Shown piece by piece: positions 1 to 5,330 of a DNA stretch of 5,330 nt. The stretch is from contig QMNP01000136.1 of NCBI GenBank assembly GCA_003647825.1, positions 1 through 5,330 of the forward strand. The letters are read 5' to 3'. The DNA is from Candidatus Cloacimonadota bacterium. Its GTDB lineage: Bacteria; Cloacimonadota; Cloacimonadia; Cloacimonadales; TCS61. The position numbers and the translations under genes are program-made. The notes beneath the pieces were generated by a model. That model worked only from the letters and a program-made list of their open reading frames with translations. It did no database searches and was not told the origin of the DNA. The stretch's first letter is position 1, and each line of letters begins with the position of its first letter.

Positions 1-120
1 GTTAAAAACCACAAATCGATTTCGTTTTATTTATGTTTTAAGAACTAAGAAACCCTGAAAATTTAAAGCCGCAATCTTGAAAACTCAAGCTACCGTAAAC
101 TTCGTAAAATTAAAGAATTT

Positions 121-142
121 TTTAAAAGACAAATCTTTTAAA
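121..142. repeat. Perfect AT-rich inverted repeat
   Basis: TTTAAAAGA (121-129) and TCTTTTAAA (134-142) are exact reverse complements around the 4-base loop CAAA. It lies in the non-coding stretch 1-150, just outside attC-like site 1, on the side where a further minus-strand gene would begin beyond the window. It could be an operator, an RNA hairpin in a leader, or chance in AT-rich DNA. It is not a normal intrinsic terminator because the stem has almost no G or C. Confidence 0.3.
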
Positions 143-150
143 TCAATACC

Positions 151-221
151 GTGTAATGTTTGACGTGCGCCACGATTATTCTTGATTCTCTGCTTGCTGA
201 TTGTGGGCACGTTTGTTAGTC
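151..221 (+). mobile_element. attC-like recombination site 1
   Basis: Seen: the left arm ACGTGC (163-168) and CCAC (170-173) pairs exactly with GTGG (203-206) and GCACGT (207-212). G169 is left as an unpaired base in the left arm. Pairing continues with G-T wobbles and A-T pairs toward the centre. Outside the arms are GTGTAAT (151-157) and GTTAGTC (215-221), which pair partially in the manner of R'' and R' boxes. Known: integron attC sites have outer R boxes (RYYYAAC/GTTRRRY), inner L boxes, extrahelical bases and a variable centre. Inferred: a short, 71-bp attC site. The R'' box ends in T instead of C and R' is GTTAGTC rather than a strict GTTRRRY, so this is a divergent site. A chance palindrome is unlikely because two more sites with the same design occur in the window. 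Confidence 0.6.
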
Positions 222-233
222 GCATCAGTCTTA

Positions 234-270
234 TTAAGAATAAACCAGCCTAAGAATGATCTCAGGCTGG
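234..270 (-). terminator. Probable intrinsic terminator of the M6-like gene
   Basis: On the minus strand, beginning 10 bases after the TAG stop at 281-283, CCAGCCTGAGA (270-260) pairs with TCTTAGGCTGG (255-245). This gives an 11-bp stem with one G-T wobble and a 4-base loop. It is followed by the T-rich TTTATTCTT (244-236). The placement, the GC-rich outer stem and the tail fit Rho-independent termination of leftward transcription. The tail is short and interrupted, so efficiency is uncertain. Confidence 0.6.
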
Positions 271-280
271 AAATATGACT

Positions 281-3200
281 CTATTTCAAGAGTAAGATTT
301 TCTTCATACCTTTAGTTACTCCATTAACTTCAATTTTATAGAAATAAATCCCGGATGTTACAGATTTTCCAGTGCTGTCTTTACCTTTCCAGGTTACTTG
401 ATGTGAACCACCTTCAAGTTCATTTTTAATGAGGCTTTTCACCTTTTGACCCTTTACGTTATACACAGATAAGTCTATGTTGCTGTCTTCTGAGATTGAA
501 AACTTAATGGTTGTTGCAGGATTAAATGGATTTGGGTAACTATCATGTTGTATTAGGTCAAACTGATTATTTGCTGGTATCGGATTATTTTGCTGATTGA
601 ATAATTGTGCAAATAACTCTTCGCATGTTGTTTCAAAGTCCTTGGTTGATTTTGGTTTCAGTTCTTGCATTCTACCGACAAAATTTGAACGACCAGTTTC
701 TTCCATTAAAAGGTAGGTATAACCAGCATCAACAATCGCAAACACTTCATCTGTTTCTGATGGTGGATTTGTTATGATCGACTCATAAAAATTGATTGCT
801 TCTTCAAGATTACCCATCTTCACGTCACAATAGTTTGCTAAATAATTTGTATCAAAAGAAATATCACCATTAATGTGTAAATTTGGTTCAGTTTCATAAT
901 AAGATTTCAATTCACTATAGTCATCCGTTGTGCCTAGTAGTTCCTTTGAACTTGCCGCAGCATAGAGCGATTGAGGATATTCGTCGATAACTTCTTTATA
1001 CAACTGACCTGCAGCAGCCAAGTTGCCATTATCCTTTTCAACTGATGCTGTTTCATACTTTTCCTGCTCCGGTGGAAGATCTATATCTGTAGGTGTTCCA
1101 GGATCATAAACTGGTTCTATCTCATAGAAATTTGTCGGTTGTAATCTTGTTGAAGGTGGAGCTATTGCGAAACCATTTCGATCTACATGCCCCCAAAAGT
1201 TGTTTGTTAGATTAATTGGATAACTTGGTGTACCATTGAAACAGCAAAATAGAAGTTCATCCGCAGTACCAACTTCATATTGATTATCTACTATCTTGTT
1301 TCGTTTGTTAGACATTATCACATCGCTATCTGAAGTGAAAACAATCTCCTGCAAACCATTATTAGCAATAACTGAATCGTCAATCCAGGGTTCACTATAG
1401 GGATTTTTTTCAATTGTAACAACACTATGATCCATAACAAGCACACCCCATATCTGATTGTTTGTAATATAATTACTTCGGAGATTTCCTGGAGTATTTA
1501 AGAATTTAATTCCTATATCAAAGCCGGAGACACTTGATTTTGAGATTTTTGTGGAATAGCCATTTGCTGTGTATATACCAACATCTATACCGGCATCAAG
1601 ATTTGCTCCGTTAAACATACATTCTGAGATGCCTAATCTTACATCATTTTCTGCCTGGATATATGAGTCGTTAAAAATGGAATTACTAATTTGCATAATT
1701 CCAGAATTCTTATATAATTTGCAGATATTGAAAGTTGTATTACTGCCTACTAGAATCGTACCATAGACAGAAATTTCTTCTGGTGAAGAATAACTTGAGC
1801 CATTTATACAAGAACCTTCCTCCATAATAAAATTAGATTCGGAATCAAAATTGATATAACTTCCTTCTCCTAAATTCATGGTTCGGCCTTCATTCAACGT
1901 TACATCAGAGTCTACGAAATAAATCGATACTCCATCTTCAATTGATACATCATTGGAAAAAACCTGTGTAACAGGAGATTGAAATTCTGTAACATAATGC
2001 GATGCTACATTTGAAAAGGAAGAAACTTTACCGCTATTATCTACAGTTCTTAATTTAAACGAGATTTGCCGTCCTGTAATCTGATTGTTAATAAGGCTGT
2101 AATGGTTTGGATAAATATACTCTTCACCTTCATAAATCCAACCACATAGGCCAAATTGTCCATTATCGTATTTTACATATAATTCATAATAAGAGAAATC
2201 CGGTTCGTATACTTCTTTATACCAACTAAGATTAATTTCACCATTTTCTACTACAAAATCCACTCCCATTGGATGAAATGGTGAATGTTGTTCTGGATCA
2301 GCAAAATTTACATTGATCTCAACATCTCCATCAACCTGTTCATTTGTTATTTCAAATGAGAAATCATAATTATTGTTCCAAATCATGTCTTTAGGATTAC
2401 TCCAAGGACCGAAAACAGAATTATTATCCAAGCTGAAGGCGTCTTCATCGTCTCCTGATGCTGCATTTTCATGATAATATGGAATGTTGCAATGTGCATA
2501 ACTACTCTGATAAGCATGAAGATAATTAATTTCGTCTTTATGAAAATTTCTAGCAGGTTCAACTCTAGTAATAGTACTGCCGTTAAAAGTGAAATACCAA
2601 CTACCATCAGCACAGATAACTCTTACATCATTAAACATAGTCTCTCCTACTAGATATAGATAAAGACCAGTATCAGCAGCTTGATCGTGTATACTTTCAT
2701 GCTGTCTATTTTCGATAAGATAATATTGGTCTTCGTAAGAGGTTGGAATTTTTATAACCTGTCCTGTGGTCATATAATCTTGCAAAGTAACATCAATTGA
2801 ACCGGTTGGGTCGAGTTCAGTATATGTAATCCATCCTAAACGTTCTCTTTCCCAACCGCACATACCACGTGGTATATTCCATTGGTACTGAGTATTACCA
2901 AGAACTGCCAATTTTGGTAGAATTCCAGTATAACCTCCTAGAAGATACCAAGCCATTTCACGGGCATGAGTATATTTCATGAATTCTGCTCCCGATCTGC
3001 CTTCACGAGAATGAATACCGGAATCGTTTTGGATAGTTACTGTTCCTGTTGCATTTTGATCACCGGTAGTATATATTTGTGTATCATCACCCTGGAAAAG
3101 GTCTGCTCGAGATGTATAGTGTGAATAATCATCAGAAAACAATTCGTCGGTTGCATTTCGATATATTATGAACAGCATATCAACGATTCCGTCCGGTTGA

Positions 3201-3736
3201 TTTATGTGTTGATAATCTTCTGTCATTGTCCAGTTATCATATAGTGAAAAATCTACATAATTATCTATTTCTGCCATTATGTCTTCATTTAACTGCTTTA
3301 ATCCACCATTAGTTGCGACCGGCAAATAACTACTTCCAGAGAATCCATGAATCACGTTAGGGTAGATATTACCGATTATTTCAAATTCTCCTTCCGACAT
3401 TTCCCAGTAATACTGGGATAAATTCATATCGTCAAACACACCTGTTGGATTGGATTGCTCATCAATAAACTCTCCCATCCAGTCAGGATAGTTGGTGATA
3501 TTTTGTTGTGCTAAAGGTAAGAATGGCCAATCTGGATCTGTGGGATTGTGAGTGTCATCTTCTAATTGCACAAAAACTATAAGAGCATTAATAATGCCCT
3601 CCGAAGTGATTTTTAATCCTCCAACATCTTCACGACTCATAATAAAATCAGTTGCTATTGTACCATCGATGAACTGCTGAGAGTAAATCGCTGAAAAACA
3701 AATTACTAGCAGTATTAAAACAAAATTCTTTTTCAT
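281..3736 (-). CDS. Secreted M6-like (pseudo)peptidase with FN3, beta-helix, TPR-like and T9SS sorting domains
   Basis: Not matched to a named gene. The start is taken as the ATG at 3734-3736 (1151 aa), because GGAG (3746-3743) lies 6 bases upstream and a signal peptide follows at once (MKK, then a hydrophobic run ending at about SAIYS/QQ, residue 19). An in-frame ATG at 3746-3748 lacks a ribosome site and would overlap that GGAG. Order of parts: M6/immune-inhibitor-A-like region, residues about 40-480, with NLSQYYWEMSEGEFEIIG, QPDGIVDMLFIIYR, GWERERLGW (294-302) and YYLIENRQ (338-345); FN3-like domain about 490-582; right-handed beta-helix-like repeats about 592-848, ending in NNFWG; helical TPR-like segment about 890-1045; T9SS type A/FlgD-like domain about 1060-1151, starting at YPNPFNP (1067-1073) and ending KKILLLK. 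The position of the HEXXH zinc motif reads AREMAWYLLGG (258-268), lacking both histidines. Expected location: cell surface or secreted. Domain order is clear from motifs; activity is doubtful. Confidence 0.9.
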   Translation of the reverse strand: MKKNFVLILLVICFSAIYSQQFIDGTIATDFIMSREDVGGLKITSEGIINALIVFVQLEDDTHNPTDPDWPFLPLAQQNITNYPDWMGEFIDEQSNPTGVFDDMNLSQYYWEMSEGEFEIIGNIYPNVIHGFSGSSYLPVATNGGLKQLNEDIMAEIDNYVDFSLYDNWTMTEDYQHINQPDGIVDMLFIIYRNATDELFSDDYSHYTSRADLFQGDDTQIYTTGDQNATGTVTIQNDSGIHSREGRSGAEFMKYTHAREMAWYLLGGYTGILPKLAVLGNTQYQWNIPRGMCGWERERLGWITYTELDPTGSIDVTLQDYMTTGQVIKIPTSYEDQYYLIENRQHESIHDQAADTGLYLYLVGETMFNDVRVICADGSWYFTFNGSTITRVEPARNFHKDEINYLHAYQSSYAHCNIPYYHENAASGDDEDAFSLDNNSVFGPWSNPKDMIWNNNYDFSFEITNEQVDGDVEINVNFADPEQHSPFHPMGVDFVVENGEINLSWYKEVYEPDFSYYELYVKYDNGQFGLCGWIYEGEEYIYPNHYSLINNQITGRQISFKLRTVDNSGKVSSFSNVASHYVTEFQSPVTQVFSNDVSIEDGVSIYFVDSDVTLNEGRTMNLGEGSYINFDSESNFIMEEGSCINGSSYSSPEEISVYGTILVGSNTTFNICKLYKNSGIMQISNSIFNDSYIQAENDVRLGISECMFNGANLDAGIDVGIYTANGYSTKISKSSVSGFDIGIKFLNTPGNLRSNYITNNQIWGVLVMDHSVVTIEKNPYSEPWIDDSVIANNGLQEIVFTSDSDVIMSNKRNKIVDNQYEVGTADELLFCCFNGTPSYPINLTNNFWGHVDRNGFAIAPPSTRLQPTNFYEIEPVYDPGTPTDIDLPPEQEKYETASVEKDNGNLAAAGQLYKEVIDEYPQSLYAAASSKELLGTTDDYSELKSYYETEPNLHINGDISFDTNYLANYCDVKMGNLEEAINFYESIITNPPSETDEVFAIVDAGYTYLLMEETGRSNFVGRMQELKPKSTKDFETTCEELFAQLFNQQNNPIPANNQFDLIQHDSYPNPFNPATTIKFSISEDSNIDLSVYNVKGQKVKSLIKNELEGGSHQVTWKGKDSTGKSVTSGIYFYKIEVNGVTKGMKKILLLK

Positions 3737-3742
3737 TGTTTT

Positions 3743-3746
3743 CTCC
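3743..3746 (-). promoter_or_regulatory. Ribosome binding site that decides the start of the M6-like gene
   Basis: GGAG on the minus strand lies 6 bases before the ATG at 3734-3736. The longer in-frame ATG at 3748 is contained in the same ATGGAG string and has only CAACAAACTAA upstream. The signal peptide begins directly at the second ATG, so the shorter start is preferred. Confidence 0.7.
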
Positions 3747-3903
3747 ATTTAGTTTGTTGGAGAATTCGAGAGCAATTGCTCAAATCCTTGACTCGAACCT
3801 TTAGTCATTTTTTGGTGACCAAAGGAGAATTGGGGGTAGCACACTCAACCTTCGGGCATGTTGGGCGGGTAGTGATTGCTCCCGTATTCTCCGTTTGTTA
3901 TAC
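3747..3903 (+). mobile_element. attC-like recombination site 2
   Basis: Seen: left arm 3759-3776 (GGAGAATTCGAGAGCAAT) and right arm 3875-3892 pair at 16 of 18 positions. The right end is CGTTTGTTATAC, giving the R'-like box GTTATAC (3897-3903). The left outer box is poorly conserved; the best candidate is ATTTAGT (3747-3753). The centre, about 98 bases, holds secondary hairpins, including CCTTTAGTCA (3798-3807) with TGACCAAAGG (3816-3825), and a GC-rich stretch at 3831-3870. Inferred: a long attC-type site separating two cassettes. It leaves only about 10-20 bases before the start codon of the M6-like gene, and its right end lies 23 bases from the stop of the next gene. Unlike sites 1 and 3, no single unpaired G is evident. 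Confidence 0.6.
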
Positions 3904-3923
3904 GGTTTTCTTCAACAAAACCG
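3903..3923 (-). repeat. Hairpin just after the stop of the second T9SS gene
   Basis: CGGTTTT (3903-3909) and AAAACCG (3917-3923) are perfect reverse complements around a 7-base loop. On the minus strand the hairpin begins 2 bases after the TGA stop (3926-3928), and its far edge touches the GTTATAC box of attC-like site 2. No T-run follows on the minus strand, so it is not a standard terminator. It may stabilise the mRNA end or be part of the extended site. Confidence 0.4.
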
Positions 3924-3925
3924 AA

Positions 3926-4957
3926 TCATTTCAATAAGATCATTTTACTAAATTTGCTTTCACATACATCTGCTTTTACCTTGTATAGATAAACTCCAGA
4001 CGTTACCGGTCTGCGAAAATTATTAGTTCCATCCCAAACTACACTACTCGTTCCTAAACTTCCGTTTGGGAAAGCATATAGTGTTTTGATTTTTTGACCT
4101 TTGATGTTAAAGATTTCTACAATAACATTTTCGACGTTATTTTGTAACTCAAAGCTGATTGTAGTTAAAGGGTTAAAAGGATTGGGATAATTGGTAAGAC
4201 TGTTGATAGAACCTGAATTAAAAGGAATAGTAATTTCTTCCACATCTACGAAATTACCATACTGGATACCATCTATATTTGCTGCAGTTAAAGCTGAATG
4301 TCCCCCTCCTGCAATAAATAGTAATAATCCATAACCCTCAGCCCAATATTCCTCACATCCGGTTGTCCCCCCATATCTAACTAGGTTTGCAATCATAACT
4401 GAATCCTCAAATAATGGAAGATATGCTAAATATTTTTCCATGACAATTGTTTCCCATAAGCTTGATGTACCCCAAGGATTATGATATGAAAAATAATTAT
4501 AAGGAGCTTCAGAAGCAAGACTATCCCACATTAATTCAGTTGTTAATGGATCTTCATCATAATTATAAATATCTCTACAATAAGTAGCTTCTTCTGTATT
4601 TCTTTCGAATTCAAAATTTCCATTATGGAATATTCTTTTATAATAAACAGTATCATTAAAGGTAGTATCAGATGAAATAATAGTATTAATGATTCCTCCA
4701 GTATAAGAAGTATATTGCCAATGATTGCTAACCTGTAGTGGGTTCCATTGGTATTCTTCAGGTCGGTCTTTTTTGTTTTGTTCGTATCTATGCATAAATT
4801 CGGAAGAAGGATTTTCAATTTTGATGATTTCAAATGAATTTAAGGATGCTAATGAAAAACTTCCAATAATTATTGAAATCAATAGTTTTGTGCTTCTAGA
4901 AAAAAAGAAGTTTAAAACTTTGTTTATATTTGGTTTTGTGTTTTCCTTTTTGTTCAT
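3926..4957 (-). CDS. Secreted protein of unknown function with T9SS type A sorting domain
   Basis: 343 aa, not recognised as a named family. The start ATG (4955-4957) has GGAG (4966-4963) 5 bases upstream. The N-terminus has an unusually long polar leader (about 24 residues, Lys/Asn-rich) before the hydrophobic stretch LLISIIIGSFSLASLNS, read as a Sec signal peptide. I see no better internal start. Residues about 45-250 form a Tyr/Trp/Asn-rich, probably beta-rich region with EEYWAEGYGLLLFIAGGG followed by LTAANIDGIQYG; this resembles a pattern I associate with uncharacterised secreted proteins of Cloacimonadota-like bacteria. From residue 257, YPNPFNP opens a FlgD-like T9SS sorting domain (FNIKGQKIKTL, WDGTNN, VTSGVYLYKVK) ending KMILLK. 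Role inferred only as an exported or surface-attached protein. It lies 189 bases upstream of the M6-like gene on the same strand, with attC-like site 2 between them, so cotranscription is possible but would have to pass through the palindrome. Confidence 0.85.
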   Translation of the reverse strand: MNKKENTKPNINKVLNFFFSRSTKLLISIIIGSFSLASLNSFEIIKIENPSSEFMHRYEQNKKDRPEEYQWNPLQVSNHWQYTSYTGGIINTIISSDTTFNDTVYYKRIFHNGNFEFERNTEEATYCRDIYNYDEDPLTTELMWDSLASEAPYNYFSYHNPWGTSSLWETIVMEKYLAYLPLFEDSVMIANLVRYGGTTGCEEYWAEGYGLLLFIAGGGHSALTAANIDGIQYGNFVDVEEITIPFNSGSINSLTNYPNPFNPLTTISFELQNNVENVIVEIFNIKGQKIKTLYAFPNGSLGTSSVVWDGTNNFRRPVTSGVYLYKVKADVCESKFSKMILLK

Positions 4958-4962
4958 TCTAT

Positions 4963-4966
4963 CTCC
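4963..4966 (-). promoter_or_regulatory. Ribosome binding site of the second T9SS gene
   Basis: GGAG on the minus strand, 5 bases before the ATG at 4955-4957, in the context TTGGAGATAGA. It supports the start that gives the long polar N-terminal leader. Confidence 0.65.
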
Positions 4967-5005
4967 AATTAAAAGTCATTGTTTATTTACATATCCCAGT
5001 TTCTA

Positions 5006-5016
5006 TCACATTGTGA
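5006..5016. promoter_or_regulatory. Possible operator: TCACA-T-TGTGA inverted repeat
   Basis: TCACA and TGTGA are exact inverted half-sites separated by one base, about 50 bases upstream of the start of the second T9SS gene. They sit in the only stretch (4967-5047) long enough for a promoter inside this putative cassette. The arrangement is the reverse of a CRP site (TGTGA-N6-TCACA), so no regulator is assigned. No convincing -35/-10 pair or Bacteroidetes-type TAnnTTTG box was found nearby. May be chance. Confidence 0.2.
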
Positions 5017-5047
5017 CGACACCACTCGATTTAATTTAATAAGTTGC

Positions 5048-5171
5048 GACTAATGTTCTGCGCATGCGGCGGAATCAGGATGATTCAGCCGTAAACAAAC
5101 AGCCTAAACCCTGAACCGTTAGGTTCAGGCAAAAACAACTGACGACCCGACTGCCGATGCGCTTGTTATGC
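5048..5171 (+). mobile_element. attC-like recombination site 3
   Basis: Seen: GCGCAT (5060-5065) and CGGC (5067-5070) pair exactly with GCCG (5153-5156) and ATGCGC (5157-5162). G5066 is left as an unpaired base in the left arm, as at site 1. The outer boxes are GACTAAT (5048-5054) and GTTATGC (5165-5171). The right end CTTGTTATGC is close to the canonical attC R' region. The centre contains two further hairpins (5067-5091 and 5110-5129). Inferred: a 124-bp attC site, the most convincing of the three. The left box ends in T rather than C, a deviation shared with site 1. Confidence 0.65.
5110..5129 (-). terminator. Hairpin inside attC-like site 3, possible terminator of the right-edge gene
   Basis: CCTGAACC (5110-5117) and GGTTCAGG (5122-5129) form a perfect 8-bp stem with loop GTTA. 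On the minus strand it lies 46 bases after the stop of the right-edge gene and is followed by GTTTAGGCTGTTTGTTT. The T content is moderate and not a clean run. It may serve as a terminator or only as part of the folded site. Confidence 0.35.
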
Positions 5172-5175
5172 ACAT

Positions 5176-5328
5176 CTATTCTAAACTTAGATTATTAACT
5201 TTCTGTTCAATTTCTAAATTAGTAAATACTTGAGATTTGAATTTTAGATTTTTAGCAAATTCATCTATTGCACTTTTGGAAGCATCATTTTGCACTATAA
5301 TCCAAAATTCCATTTTTTTCATAAGTTC
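5176..5328 (-). CDS. 3' end of an unidentified gene, truncated by the window edge
   Basis: An open frame enters from the right edge and ends at TAG (5176-5178): 50 codons reading ELMKKMEFWIIVQNDASK, then a hydrophilic Lys/Glu/Asn-rich stretch ending NNLSLE. A methionine codon at 5320-5322 could start a 48-aa protein, but no ribosome site is visible in the 8 bases before it. I therefore treat this as the C-terminus of a longer protein. It is AT-rich like its neighbours but has no T9SS domain, so it is probably cytoplasmic and unrelated in function. The stop is 4 bases from the GTTATGC box of attC-like site 3, the tight gene-to-attC spacing typical of cassettes. The family is not recognised. 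Confidence 0.55.
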   Translation of the reverse strand, partial: ELMKKMEFWIIVQNDASKSAIDEFAKNLKFKSQVFTNLEIEQKVNNLSLE

Positions 5329-5330
5329 TA

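Noticed and set aside
1..150. Possible coding segment at the left edge
   Set aside because: Stops occur early in all six frames, and there is no ATG on the minus strand; treated as non-coding leader.
1569..1766. Plus-strand open frame of 65 codons
   Set aside because: Lies fully inside the M6-like gene on the opposite strand, has no ribosome site and no protein-like features; a shadow of the real frame.
2383..2653. Overlapping short open frames on both strands (76 and 60 codons)
   Set aside because: Both are alternate frames within the continuous M6-like reading frame, with biased hydrophobic composition typical of out-of-frame AT-rich DNA.
281..3736. Insertion sequence or transposase
   Set aside because: No transposase-like motif (DDE, HUH or serine/tyrosine recombinase) appears in any of the proteins, and the flanking palindromes are not matched terminal inverted repeats of one element.
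5006..5016. CRP-binding site
   Set aside because: The half-sites are in the reverse order and only one base apart, so it is not a CRP site; kept only as a weak generic operator candidate.
4543..5039. Minus-strand 96-codon and plus-strand 104-codon frames over the second T9SS gene and its leader
   Set aside because: They conflict with the well-supported 343-aa gene, which has a ribosome site, signal peptide and T9SS domain; neither shadow has a credible start signal.
151..5171. CRISPR array or REP/BIME family as explanation of the repeated palindromes
   Set aside because: The three palindromes share only their ends and general design, not an internal repeat unit, and are spaced by whole genes rather than short spacers.

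Overview
The window looks like a piece of accessory DNA from an AT-rich member of the FCB group, most probably Candidatus Cloacimonadota or a relative. The support is two secreted proteins with the YPNPFNP-type C-terminal sorting domain of the type IX secretion system (T9SS), the lysine- and isoleucine-rich low-GC coding style, and an M6-peptidase-like/beta-helix mosaic of the kind common in that phylum. The taxon is inferred from protein style, not from a marker gene.

Layout, left to right. Bases 1-150 are AT-rich and non-coding, with stops in every frame and one perfect 9-bp inverted repeat (121-142). Bases 151-221 hold an attC-like imperfect palindrome (site 1). Bases 234-270 hold a terminator-like hairpin for the first gene. 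A very long minus-strand gene (281-3736) encodes a secreted M6-like, FN3, beta-helix, TPR-like and T9SS mosaic. Bases 3747-3903 are a second attC-like palindrome (site 2). A small hairpin (3903-3923) separates it from a second minus-strand gene (3926-4957), a secreted protein of unknown function with a T9SS domain. Bases 4958-5047 are AT-rich leader. Bases 5048-5171 are a third attC-like palindrome (site 3). The last 150 bases are the 3' end of a third minus-strand gene, whose stop lies 4 bases from site 3.

The main observation is that every gene-gene boundary is a different long imperfect palindrome with the same design. Each has a right end reading TTGTTA followed by NNC (GTTAGTC, GTTATAC, GTTATGC), complementary inner arms, an unpaired extra G in the left arm at two of the three sites, and a variable centre. 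That is the structure of integron attC sites, so the window is best read as part of a cassette array without a visible integrase. The cassettes, about 3.6 and 1.3 kb, carry T9SS cargo. Core-sequence orientation and gene orientation disagree, which leaves the array polarity open.

Both complete proteins should cross the inner membrane by Sec and the outer membrane by T9SS, ending up on the surface or outside the cell. In the M6-like protein the expected HEXXH zinc site is degenerate, so it may be a binding or structural protein rather than a protease.
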